The translations under genes and the position numbers were made by a program. DNA of 64,000 nucleotides, from NCBI RefSeq assembly GCF_017676345.1, contig NZ_JAFFZM010000006.1, forward strand, positions 62,001 through 126,000. Direction: 5' to 3'. Below the pieces are notes generated by a model. It was given only the letters and a program-made list of their open reading frames with translations. It was not told where the DNA came from and did no database searches. The stretch's first letter is position 1, and each line of letters begins with the position of its first letter. Below are positions 34,310 through 42,309 of the stretch, in pieces. Source of the DNA: Streptomyces smyrnaeus. Lineage in GTDB: Bacteria; Actinomycetota; Actinomycetes; Streptomycetales; Streptomycetaceae.

Positions 34310-36199
34310 ATGGAGCTTATGGGGGAGAAAGCAAGGCTGACGGACCCGGTACGTCCCGGTCCGGGCCTGAGTGTGGAGGAGTACACCGAGCAGACCGCAG
34401 CCGAGCAGACCGCAGCAGCCATGCAGACCGCGGCAGTCGAGAGGGCGGCGACAGTCGGGAGGAAGACGGCGGACACGACCGCGACGGTGACGGCGGACAA
34501 GGCCGGGGCCGACAGTGTGCTGGGCGCTCAACTGCTGCGCCGGGGAGACCTGGACGGCGCCGAGCCGCATCTGCGTGCCGCCACCGCGGCGGGGGACCGC
34601 GCGGCCGCCAACAATCTCGGCGTACTGCTGCACCAGAGGGGCTACACGGAAGAGGCCGCGGGATGGTGGCGTACCGCCGCCGTCGCCGGCTCCGCCGCCG
34701 CCGCGCACGCGCTCGGCCGCTACCACCGGGAGCGCGGCGACGAACCCGCGGCGCACTACTGGCTGCGGCAGTCCGCCGAATCCGGGCACGCGCTGGGCGC
34801 GTACGCGCTCGCGGACCTGCTGGAGCACCACGGTGAGGACGGTGCCGAGGAGTGGTTCCGGGCCGCCGCCGAGCGGGGGCACAGAGAAGCCGCCTACCGC
34901 GTGGCGCAGTTGGTGAGCGCACGAGCCGAAGAACTGGCCGCCAAGGGCGAGAGCGGCGCAGCAGCCGCACAGGAGGCCGAGGAGGAGGCCGAGCGCTGGT
35001 TCCGGCAGGCCGCCGCCCGCGGCCACCGCAGGGCGGCGCTGCGGCTGGGCGCGGTCCTGGAACGCCGTGGTGAGCTCAAGGAAGCCGGCCGGTGGTATCT
35101 GACCTCCGCCAAGGACGGGGAGGCGCGGGCCGCCTGCGCGCTGGGCTTTCTGCTGCGCGACGCGGGAGACGAGGAGAGCGCCGCCGTGTGGTGGCGTCGC
35201 GCCGCCGAGAACGGCGACGGCAACGCGGCCAACGCGCTGGGCGCGCTGCACGCCGACCGCGGCGAGCGGCAGGCCGCCGAGCGGTGGTACCGCGTCGCGC
35301 TGGAGGCCGGCTCCGACAACGGCGCGTTCAATCTGGGCCTGCTGTGCGCGGCGCAGGGCCGCACCGCGCAGGCCGAACAGTGGTACCGCCGGGCCGCCTA
35401 CGCCGGGCACCGGGAGGCCGCCAACGCGCTCGCCGTGCTGCTGCTGCAGCGCGGTGACTCGCAGGGCGCGGAGCCGTGGTTCTCCAAGGCCGCCGAGGCC
35501 GGCAGCGTGGACGCCGCCTTCAACCTCGGCATCCTGCACGCGGGACGCGGCGACGAGCGCACCGCGCGCGCCTGGTACGAGCGTGCGGCGGCTTCCGGTC
35601 ACGCGGAGGCCGCGCTGCAGGTCGGCATCGCGCTGCTGCGCGAGGGCGAACTGCACACCGCGGAGCGGCATCTGCGCTGCGCGGCGGGCGGCGGCAGTGT
35701 CGAGGGGGCCTTCCGGCTGGGCGCTCTGCTGGAGCGGGTCACCCGGCGCGGCAGCGGCGAGCTGGGCTCGGAACACGAGCTCGGCCGCCCGGACGGCGCC
35801 AGACCCGAGTACGAGGAGTGGTACGAGCGGGCCGCCGAGCACGGCCACCGCCGCGCCCAGGTGCGGCTGGGCATGTGCGCCGCCGCGCGGGGCGAGGTCG
35901 TCGACGCCGCACGCTGGTACCGCGCCGCGGCCGAGGCGGGCAGCCCGAACGGTGCGTTCAACCTGGGGCTGCTGCTGGCCCGCGAGGGCAGCGAGCCGGA
36001 GGCGGCACTGTGGTGGACCCGCGCCGCCGAGGCCGGGCACGGCAGGGCGGCGCTGCGGTTGGCTTTGATCAGTGCCCGTAAGGGTGAACTGGACGAGGGA
36101 CAGTTCTGGTGCGCCCGTGCCGTGGAGCTCGGTCCGGCGGAGGTGGCCGAACGCGCCGCCAGGCTCCGCGACGCGCTCCGCTCGGAACTGACGGCCTGA
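34310..36199 (+). CDS. Sel1/TPR-repeat protein
   Basis: This 629-residue protein starts at ATG 34310 behind AGGTGG; ATG 34319 is possible. After a 65-residue Thr/Ala-rich N-terminus, Sel1-like repeats of about 36 residues fill the rest. Examples are ANNLGVLLHQRGYTEEAAGW, AFNLGLLCAAQGRTAQAEQW and AFNLGILHAGRGDERTARAW. It has no signal peptide or membrane segment. Such solenoids mediate protein-protein contacts, and the partner is unknown. It is isolated between two initiator tRNA genes. Confidence 0.85.
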   Translation: MELMGEKARLTDPVRPGPGLSVEEYTEQTAAEQTAAAMQTAAVERAATVGRKTADTTATVTADKAGADSVLGAQLLRRGDLDGAEPHLRAATAAGDRAAANNLGVLLHQRGYTEEAAGWWRTAAVAGSAAAAHALGRYHRERGDEPAAHYWLRQSAESGHALGAYALADLLEHHGEDGAEEWFRAAAERGHREAAYRVAQLVSARAEELAAKGESGAAAAQEAEEEAERWFRQAAARGHRRAALRLGAVLERRGELKEAGRWYLTSAKDGEARAACALGFLLRDAGDEESAAVWWRRAAENGDGNAANALGALHADRGERQAAERWYRVALEAGSDNGAFNLGLLCAAQGRTAQAEQWYRRAAYAGHREAANALAVLLLQRGDSQGAEPWFSKAAEAGSVDAAFNLGILHAGRGDERTARAWYERAAASGHAEAALQVGIALLREGELHTAERHLRCAAGGGSVEGAFRLGALLERVTRRGSGELGSEHELGRPDGARPEYEEWYERAAEHGHRRAQVRLGMCAAARGEVVDAARWYRAAAEAGSPNGAFNLGLLLAREGSEPEAALWWTRAAEAGHGRAALRLALISARKGELDEGQFWCARAVELGPAEVAERAARLRDALRSELTA

Positions 36200-36259
36200 G
36201 CCCCACCTGCCCCTCAGCTGTGCTCCACCGGCTGCCCCAGCAGCCCCTGGGACCTCGAT

Positions 36260-36288
36260 TTGCACTGGTCGTCGGCCCGCGTTAGAGT
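36260..36288 (+). promoter_or_regulatory. Promoter of the second tRNA-fMet gene
   Basis: TTGCAC (36260-36265), 17 bases, TAGAGT (36283-36288). A near-consensus vegetative promoter, better than that of copy 1. Confidence 0.65.
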
Positions 36289-36302
36289 TGTGCACACAAC
36301 GG

Positions 36303-36376
36303 CGCGGGGTGGAGCAGCTCGGTAGCTCGCTGGGCTCATAACCCAGAGGTCGCAGGTTCAAATCCTGTCCCCGCTA
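36303..36376 (+). tRNA. Initiator tRNA-fMet (CAT), copy 2
   Basis: The mature sequence is identical to copy 1. The 3' end is followed by CTG, so CCA must be added after transcription. Confidence 0.95.
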
Positions 36377-36382
36377 CTGAAG

Positions 36383-36418
36383 GACGAAGGCCCGGATCCA
36401 AGGATCCGGGCCTTCGTC
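36383..36418 (+). terminator. Terminator after tRNA-fMet copy 2
   Basis: Perfect 17-bp inverted repeat (36383-36399 with 36402-36418). Confidence 0.85.
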
Positions 36419-36452
36419 ATGTCTGAGTCCACGCCCTTTCACAGAACGAAAG

Positions 36453-36510
36453 CGGCCCGCGCCCTTCGCGAGAGCGGCCCACGCCCTTCGACAAGACGGC
36501 CCGCACCCTT
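36453..36510. repeat. 22-bp tandem repeat (2.6 copies) feeding into the catR terminator
   Basis: Units start at 36453, 36475 and 36497 with CGGCCC[G/A]C[G/A]CCCTT. A diverged fourth unit may lie at about 36430. The last unit is the left arm of the terminator. Confidence 0.6.
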
Positions 36511-36528
36511 GCCAGGGTGCGGGCCGTC
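36495..36528 (-). terminator. Terminator of catR
   Basis: Perfect 15-bp stem (36495-36509 with 36514-36528), 4-base loop. On the minus strand it is followed by TTGT. Confidence 0.8.
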
Positions 36529-36559
36529 TCGCGGTTCCGCGCCGAGGCGCGGCAGGCGT

Positions 36560-36976
36560 TCAGGAGTCGTTGCAGTTCGGGCAGACGCCCCGGTAGGTGA
36601 CGGTGGCCTCGGCGATGGCGAAGCCGTAGCGCTCCTGCTCCGGCAGGGCCGCCAGCGGGTCGCCCGTGGGATGGACGTCGCGGATCGTCCCGCAGCGGGA
36701 GCAGACCAGGTGCTGATGGGTGTGGCGGGCGTTCGGGTCGTAGCGCTTGGCGCGGCCGTCGGTGCTCACCTCGAGTACTTCCCCGAGAGCGACCAGCTCG
36801 CTCAGCGTGTTGTAGACGGTCGCACGGGCGATCTCCGGCAGGCGGTCCGCCGCGCGGGCGTGCACCTCGTCCGCCGTGTAGTGCACATGGTCGCCGTCGA
36901 GCACCTCGGCGACGACGCGCCGCTGTGCGGTGAGTCGCCAACCGCGATCACGGAGCCGTTCCAGCAGGTCACTCAT
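36560..36976 (-). CDS. catR: CatR-like Fur-family repressor
   Basis: This 138-residue protein has an N-terminal winged helix (RLTAQRRVVAEVL through ARATVYNTLSEL) and a metal region HTHQHLVCSRCG. A second pair CPNC at the C-terminus completes the structural zinc Cys4 site. It is divergent from a catalase gene, the arrangement of S. coelicolor catR-catA, where CatR is a peroxide-sensing, PerR-like repressor. TAGGCT lies 6 bases before the ATG. It most likely represses catA and itself from the shared 134-bp region. Confidence 0.88.
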   Translation of the reverse strand: MSDLLERLRDRGWRLTAQRRVVAEVLDGDHVHYTADEVHARAADRLPEIARATVYNTLSELVALGEVLEVSTDGRAKRYDPNARHTHQHLVCSRCGTIRDVHPTGDPLAALPEQERYGFAIAEATVTYRGVCPNCNDS

Positions 36977-37035
36977 GCCTCCAGCCTAGCAGTGGTATGT
37001 CCATGAGCAGAATGCGTATGGAATTCGGCCCCTTC

Positions 37036-37063
37036 TTGACTTAGACAAAGTCCAATGTAGAGT
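37036..37063 (+). promoter_or_regulatory. catA promoter with overlapping CatR-type operator
   Basis: TTGACT (37036-37041), 16 bases, TAGAGT (37058-37063). A dyad GACTT-AGACA-AAGTC (37038-37052) covers the -35 and spacer, so Fur-type repressor binding would block polymerase. Confidence 0.65.
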
Positions 37064-37110
37064 TGCGGGTGGTTGGCCCACAGGACAGATGTGAAGCACA
37101 GGAGGCGCAC

Positions 37111-38577
37111 GTGACCGTGCAGGACGAGACGGCCGGACCCATGACGACGGAAGCCGGTGCTCCGGTCGCGGACAACCAGAACAGCCAGACCGCCGGCGCG
37201 GGCGGCCCCGTGCTCGTTCAGGACCAGCACCTGCTGGAGAAGCTGGCCCACTTCAACCGCGAGCGCATTCCAGAGCGCATCGTGCACGCCCGGGGCGCGG
37301 GCGCGTACGGCAAGTTCACCGTCACCGCTGATGTGACCAAGTACACCCGGGCGAAGTTCCTCTCCGAGATCGGCAAGGAGACCGAGGTCTTCCTGCGCTT
37401 CTCCACGGTGGCGGGCAACCTCGGCGCGGCGGACGCGGTGCGCGACCCCCGCGGCTTCGCGCTGAAGTTCTACACCGAAGAGGGCAACTACGACCTGGTC
37501 GGGAACAACACGCCGGTGTTCTTCATCAAGGACGCCATCAAGTTCCCCGACTTCATCCACACGCAGAAGCGCGACCCGTACACCGGCTCGCAGGAGCCCG
37601 ACAACGTCTTCGACTTCTGGGGCCTGTCGCCCGAGTCGACCCACCAGGTGACCTGGCTGTTCGGCGACCGGGGCATCCCGGCGTCCTACCGGCACATGGA
37701 CGGCTTCGGGTCGCACACCTTCCAGTGGACCAACGAGGCCGGCGAGGTCTTCTGGGTCAAGTACCACTTCAAGACCGACCAGGGCATCAAGAACCTGACG
37801 GCCCAGGAGGCCGAGGTCCTGGCGGGCAAGGACCCCGACAGCCACCAGCGCGACCTGCGCGAGGCCATCGAGCGGGGCGAGTACCCGACCTGGACGGCGT
37901 ACGTCCAGATCATGCCCGCGGCCGAGGCGGCGAACTACCGCTTCAACCCGTTCGACCTGACCAAGGTGTGGCCGCACGAGGACTACCCGATGATCGAGTT
38001 CGGCAAGCTGGAGCTCAACCGCAACCCGCGGAACATCTTCGCCGAGGTCGAGCAGTCGATCTTCTCCCCGCACCACTTCGTGCCGGGCATCGGCCCGTCC
38101 CCGGACAAGATGCTCCAGGGCCGGCTGTTCGCCTACGGCGACGCCCACCGCTACCGCGTCGGCATCAACGCCGACCTGCTGCCGGTGAACGAGCCCAAGG
38201 CGACGAAGGCCCGCTCCTACGGCCGGGACGGTGTGATGTACGACGGCCGGCACGGCGGGGCGAAGAACTACGAGCCGAACAGCTTCGGCGCGCCGACCGA
38301 GACCGGCCGGGCGCTGTGGCAGCCGCTGCCGGTCAGCGGCACCACCGAGGAGCGCCCGGCTCCCTCGCACGCCGAGGACGACGACTTCGTCCAGGCCGGG
38401 AACCTCTACCGGCTGATGTCGGAGGACGAGAAGGCACGGCTGATCGACAACCTGGCGAACGCCATCGCGGGGGTCTCCCGGGACGACATCGCCCAGCGCG
38501 CGATCGAGAACTTCCGCAAGGCGGACCCCGACTACGGCAAGCGGCTGGAGGCCGCGGTCCAGGCCCTGCGCGGCTGA
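37111..38577 (+). CDS. catA: Monofunctional haem catalase
   Basis: This 488-residue protein starts at GTG 37111 with AGGAGG 5 bases upstream. It decomposes hydrogen peroxide in the cytosol. Distal His59 is in [13 protein letters not shown], the Asn motif is [11 protein letters not shown], and the proximal haem ligand Tyr342 is in [12 protein letters not shown]. The length fits the small-subunit (clade 3) catalases. An in-frame extension to 37063 would reach into the promoter. Regulation by the adjacent Fur-family repressor is inferred from the dyad over the promoter. Confidence 0.95.
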   Translation: MTVQDETAGPMTTEAGAPVADNQNSQTAGAGGPVLVQDQHLLEKLAHFNRERIPERIVHARGAGAYGKFTVTADVTKYTRAKFLSEIGKETEVFLRFSTVAGNLGAADAVRDPRGFALKFYTEEGNYDLVGNNTPVFFIKDAIKFPDFIHTQKRDPYTGSQEPDNVFDFWGLSPESTHQVTWLFGDRGIPASYRHMDGFGSHTFQWTNEAGEVFWVKYHFKTDQGIKNLTAQEAEVLAGKDPDSHQRDLREAIERGEYPTWTAYVQIMPAAEAANYRFNPFDLTKVWPHEDYPMIEFGKLELNRNPRNIFAEVEQSIFSPHHFVPGIGPSPDKMLQGRLFAYGDAHRYRVGINADLLPVNEPKATKARSYGRDGVMYDGRHGGAKNYEPNSFGAPTETGRALWQPLPVSGTTEERPAPSHAEDDDFVQAGNLYRLMSEDEKARLIDNLANAIAGVSRDDIAQRAIENFRKADPDYGKRLEAAVQALRG

Positions 38578-38598
38578 CCGACCGCTCGCCGTACGAAC

Positions 38599-38637
38599 CC
38601 GGAGGGACCGGACGCCATGGGGCTCCGGTCCCTCCGG
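38599..38637. terminator. Terminator between catA and the CBS gene
   Basis: Perfect 14-bp stem (38599-38612 with 38624-38637), convergent genes. More CTCCGGT-type repeats follow. Confidence 0.8.
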
Positions 38638-38701
38638 TGCGTCCTGGTCCCTCCGGTGGGTCCGCCGGACCCTTTGGGGCCCGGCGGGGTGGCCGGGTGC
38701 G

Positions 38702-39124
38702 CTAGACCGCCAGTTCCTCCGCGGTCTCCGGCGCAACCGGGACGCGGCTGTCGGACCAGTTGCGGACGATGTCGCGGACCGAGAGGACGCCCACCGGCTC
38801 CCGCTCGTCGAGCACGATCAGATGGCGGAAGCCGCCACGCGTCATGGCCCGCGCCGCCGCGTCCAGCGTCCAGTGGGGCGAGGCGAAGACCACGTCCGTC
38901 GTGGTGTGGTCGTGTGCGCGCTCCCGGTCCGGGTCCTGGCCGGCGCCGAGGGAGTCGAGGATGTCGCGCTCGGTGAGGATGCCGACCCCGCTGGTGTCGG
39001 GGTCGAGGACGACGGCGGCGCCGACCCGGCGGGCCGACATCAGTTGGGCTGCCTGACGGAGGGTGTGCGCTGGGCCGATGGTGAGGACCACGGTGCTCAT
39101 GGCGTGCTGGACGTGTCCGGACAT
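38702..39124 (-). CDS. CBS-domain pair protein
   Basis: This 140-residue protein consists almost only of two CBS motifs: TLRQAAQLMSARRVGAAVV with ILTERDIL, and TLDAAARAMTRGGFRHLIVL with VLSVRDIV. Such pairs bind adenosyl ligands and act as energy-sensing modules. It starts at ATG 39124 with GGAGG about 10 bases upstream. The frame continues to 39262 without similarity. Confidence 0.85.
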   Translation of the reverse strand: MSGHVQHAMSTVVLTIGPAHTLRQAAQLMSARRVGAAVVLDPDTSGVGILTERDILDSLGAGQDPDRERAHDHTTTDVVFASPHWTLDAAARAMTRGGFRHLIVLDEREPVGVLSVRDIVRNWSDSRVPVAPETAEELAV

Positions 39125-39301
39125 GAGGGGGCTACCTCCTTGGCGGAACGGCTTCCCGAGGAGCGGAGCGCTGCTCGGGAAGTGGTTCACAAGGTCACAA
39201 GCGAGCGAATTCTCATGTTCACATGTGAGGGAGGCCACAACAAGGACGCGTGTACGGACCACCCGGACGAGTGGTCGGATCCGCCCGGCCGTCAGTGCGA
39301 T

Positions 39302-40096
39302 TCAGGCCGTCAGATAGTTCAGCAGCGCCTCGTGCAGCAGGCCGTTGGAGGCCGCCGCATTGCCGCTGTGCGGTCCCGGGTTCCCGTCGAGCCCGGTGAA
39401 GCTGCCGCCCGCCTCCTCGACGATGACCGCACTGGCTGCCATGTCCCACAGCGACAGCTCCGGCTCAGCGCACATGTCCACCGATCCCTCGGCGACCATC
39501 ATGTACGGCCAGAAGTCGCCGTAGCCGCGGGTCCGCCAGCAGTCCCGGGTCAGGTCCATGAAACCGCCCAGCATGCCGCGCTCCTCCCAGCCGTGCAGCG
39601 AGGAGTAGGCGAACGAGGCGTCCCGCACCTCGGCGACCTTGGACACCTCCAGCCGGGTGGCCTTGGACAGGCTGCGGCCGCTGTAGGCGCCGGCGCCCTT
39701 CGCCGCCCACCAGCGGCGGTTGAGCGCGGGGGCCGAGACGACGCCGACGACCGGCCGGTCGCCGCCCTCGCCCATCTCCATCAGGGCGATGAGCGTCGCC
39801 CACACCGGCACACCGCGCACATAGTTCTTCGTACCGTCGATCGGGTCGATCACCCAGCGGCGCGGCCCGTGGCCCTCGCTGCCGAACTCCTCGCCCAGCA
39901 CCGCGTCCCGCGGCCGGGTGCGCTGGAGCGAGGTGCGGATCAGCTCCTCGGCCGCCTTGTCGGCCTCGCTCACCGGCGTCATGTCCGGCTTGGTCTCGAC
40001 CTTCAGGTCGAGAGCCTTGAACCGCTCCATGGTCGCGGCGTCGGCGGCGTCGGCCAGCACATGGGCGAGACGCAGATCATCGTGATAGTCCAGCAT
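39302..40096 (-). CDS. hisN: Histidinol-phosphatase (inositol monophosphatase fold)
   Basis: This 264-residue protein starts at ATG 40096. The metal-dependent phosphatase motifs are GEEFG, WVIDPIDGTKNYV and the C-terminal ELSLWDMAASAVIVEEAGG. Actinobacterial HisN of this type removes phosphate from L-histidinol phosphate in histidine synthesis. Family members can act on other sugar or inositol phosphates, so the assignment is by similarity to the Streptomyces enzyme. It is divergent from the TetR gene. Confidence 0.85.
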   Translation of the reverse strand: MLDYHDDLRLAHVLADAADAATMERFKALDLKVETKPDMTPVSEADKAAEELIRTSLQRTRPRDAVLGEEFGSEGHGPRRWVIDPIDGTKNYVRGVPVWATLIALMEMGEGGDRPVVGVVSAPALNRRWWAAKGAGAYSGRSLSKATRLEVSKVAEVRDASFAYSSLHGWEERGMLGGFMDLTRDCWRTRGYGDFWPYMMVAEGSVDMCAEPELSLWDMAASAVIVEEAGGSFTGLDGNPGPHSGNAAASNGLLHEALLNYLTA

Positions 40097-40222
40097 GGCC
40101 GAACAGTATCGAGCGAGGAATCCCCCCACCACAGGGCCATGCGCGTGCGCCGCGTATTGACACCTCTTGGCGGTGCGTCAATTCTTTGCCGCACTCCGGG
40201 CTGTCGGTCTGTGGAGGCGACG

Positions 40223-40825
40223 ATGCCTGCTGCACGCGAGACCCTGCTGGACGCCGCCCACGTGGCGGTGCGGTCACGCCCCTGGTCGGTCGTGCGGATG
40301 GTCGATGTCGCCGCGGCCGCCGGGGTGTCACGGCAGACGCTCTACAACGAGTTCGGCAGCAAGGAGGGGCTGGGCGCCGCGCTCGTCGAACGGGTGCTGG
40401 AGGACTTCCTGGACGGTGCGGCCCGCGCCGCGGCAGAAGCGTGCCGCAGCGGCCACGCCCCGGCCGGCTGCTGCGCCGCCGCCGCGCAGTGGGTGCTGCG
40501 CACGGCGCGCACGGAGCCGATCGTGGGTGCGGCGCTCACCGGCTGCTTGGAGACGCGGATGCCGCTGCCGACCCGTACGGCGCCCGGGAAGCTCGCTGCC
40601 GCGTTGCACGGCCGGGTGGTGTCGGGCCTGGAGGAGGCCCGCCGCGTGCCCGTGGGCGGGCCGCTGCGGGAGGGCTTCGACCGGGGGGAGGTGGAGCGCG
40701 CCTACGAGGTGGGGTTACGGGTTGCCCTCTCGTACGTCGTCGCTCCTTTGCAGGGCCCCGGGGACGAGGAGCCCTGTGGGCGCGTGGACGAGGTCGTCCG
40801 TGCGTTGCTGGCCCATCAGGCGTAA
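40223..40825 (+). CDS. TetR-family transcriptional regulator
   Basis: This 200-residue protein starts at ATG 40223 with GGAGG 6 bases upstream. The N-terminal HTH is VRMVDVAAAAGVSRQTLYNE followed by FGSKEGL. The Ala-rich C-terminal ligand domain has several Cys (GCCAAAAQ, TGCLETR). It is convergent with an SMR efflux gene 30 bases beyond its stop, which makes efflux control plausible though not shown. It diverges from hisN. No clear palindromic operator was found by eye. Confidence 0.88.
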   Translation: MPAARETLLDAAHVAVRSRPWSVVRMVDVAAAAGVSRQTLYNEFGSKEGLGAALVERVLEDFLDGAARAAAEACRSGHAPAGCCAAAAQWVLRTARTEPIVGAALTGCLETRMPLPTRTAPGKLAAALHGRVVSGLEEARRVPVGGPLREGFDRGEVERAYEVGLRVALSYVVAPLQGPGDEEPCGRVDEVVRALLAHQA

Positions 40826-40855
40826 GCCCGTACAGCGGCGGTCGGAGGCGGCACC

Positions 40856-41179
40856 TCAGTGCGCGCTGCCGGACAGCTGCAGCCCTATCACGCCGACGAT
40901 CACCAGTGTGATGGAGACCAGCTTGAGCGCGGAGACCACGTCGCCCATGAAGACCATTCCGTAGATCGCCGTCCCCGCGGCGCCGATCCCCGTCCAGACC
41001 GCGTAGGCGGGCCCCACGTCCAGCCGCTTCAGCGAGAGGGTCAACAGACCGAAGCTGCCCAGCGCGAAGGCGCAGAAGGCGACCGTGGGCCACAGCCGGG
41101 TGAAGCCGTGCGAGAGCTTCAGGCACACGGCGAAGCCGGTCTCCAGCAACCCCGCGACTATCACCAGCAGCCACGCCAT
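40856..41179 (-). CDS. Small multidrug resistance (SMR) transporter
   Basis: This 107-residue protein has four membrane helices. The essential Glu13 lies in the first (AGLLETGFAVCLK), and the signature AYAVWTGIGAAGT is present. SMR proteins form dimers that exchange protons for cationic drugs or guanidinium. The GLLE start and VWTGIG resemble the SugE/Gdx side of the family. ATG 41179 has AGGAAG 5 bases upstream; GTG 41185 would overlap that site. Confidence 0.9.
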   Translation of the reverse strand: MAWLLVIVAGLLETGFAVCLKLSHGFTRLWPTVAFCAFALGSFGLLTLSLKRLDVGPAYAVWTGIGAAGTAIYGMVFMGDVVSALKLVSITLVIVGVIGLQLSGSAH

Positions 41180-41273
41180 GGGCACTTCCTCTCGTCGCTC
41201 CCGCCGGGGCCCCTTCCGGGGGCAAGGTCAAGCGCAGGCAAACCAGTATGCAGCGGCGGCCGGACGGAAGCGA

Positions 41274-42296
41274 TCAGTCCCCTTCGCGCCTCTCCCGTGT
41301 GGCCAGCAGGCGGCGCAGCGAGTGCAGTCGGGCCGGGTCGGCGTGCCCGTCGGCGACCCACTGGTCCAGCGCGCAGCCCGGCTCGTTGTGGCTGCACGCC
41401 CGGGGGCACTCCGCGGTGCCCGCCTCCAGGTCGGGGAACGCGTGGATGACGCGCGAGAGCTGAATGTGGTTCAGCCCGAAGGAACGCACGCCTGGAGTGT
41501 CGATGACCCAGCCGTCCTCGCCGACGGGGGAGGGCGGCAGCGGGAGCGCGAGCGCCGAGGTCGTGGTGTGCCGACCGCGACCGGTCACCGCGTTCACCAC
41601 GCCCGTGGCGCGCTGCCGCTCCGGCACCAGTGCGTTGACCAGCGTCGTCTTGCCGACGCCGCTGTGTCCCACGCACACCGTGATCTGACCGCGCATCATC
41701 TCGCGGACGGCCTCGGCCCCCGAGCCGTCGGGGGTGAAGTCGTCCCTGCTGGTGACGACATAGCGCACCCCCAGCGGCGCGTACGTCTCCAGCAGCGGCT
41801 CGGCAGGCGCCAGATCGGACTTGGTGAGAACGAGCAGCGGCTCCAGCCCCGCGTCGAAGGCGGCGACCAGGCAGCGGTCGATCAGCCGGGGACGCGGCTC
41901 GGGGTCGGCCAGCGCCGTGACGACGGCGAGCTGGTCGGCGTTGGCCACGATGACGCGCTCGTACGGGTCGTTGTCGTCCGCCGTCCTGCGCAGCACCGAG
42001 GTGCGCTCCGCCACCCGCACGATGCGCGCCAGGGTGTCCTTGGCACCGGTCAGATCGCCGACGACGGCCACCCGGTCACCCACCACCACGGCCTTGCGGC
42101 CCAGCTCGCGGGCCTTCATCGCGGTGATCGTGCGGCCCTCCACCAGACAGGTCAACCGGCCCCGGTCGACGGTCAGCACCAGGCCCTCGGCCGCGTCCTC
42201 GTGCTTGGGCCGGGTGTGGGTACGCGGGCGGGTGCCGCGGCGGGAGGGGCGGACGCGGATGTCGTCCTCGTCGGTGTGCTTGCCGTAGCGGCGCAT
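41274..42296 (-). CDS. rsgA: RsgA: ribosome-assembly GTPase (small subunit)
   Basis: This 340-residue protein matures the 30S subunit. An OB-fold comes first, then a circularly permuted GTPase: LTKSD (G4), GHSGVGKTTLVNAL (G1), the switch region GRGRHTTTS, and DTPGVRSFGL (G3). The zinc motif CPRACSHNEPGC follows. It begins 13 bases after the aroA stop and is probably cotranscribed with it. The N-terminus is basic (RRYGKHTDEDDIRVRPSRRG), a normal extension for actinobacteria. Confidence 0.93.
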   Translation of the reverse strand: MRRYGKHTDEDDIRVRPSRRGTRPRTHTRPKHEDAAEGLVLTVDRGRLTCLVEGRTITAMKARELGRKAVVVGDRVAVVGDLTGAKDTLARIVRVAERTSVLRRTADDNDPYERVIVANADQLAVVTALADPEPRPRLIDRCLVAAFDAGLEPLLVLTKSDLAPAEPLLETYAPLGVRYVVTSRDDFTPDGSGAEAVREMMRGQITVCVGHSGVGKTTLVNALVPERQRATGVVNAVTGRGRHTTTSALALPLPPSPVGEDGWVIDTPGVRSFGLNHIQLSRVIHAFPDLEAGTAECPRACSHNEPGCALDQWVADGHADPARLHSLRRLLATRERREGD

Positions 42297-42309
42297 CGCG
42301 GGCGCCCTC

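Noticed and set aside
34047..36377. tRNA direct repeats as attachment sites of an integrated element
   Set aside because: The whole tRNA with its promoter is duplicated, not just a 3' end. The 2.2-kb interior has no integrase, excisionase or replication gene, and its codon use matches the neighbours.
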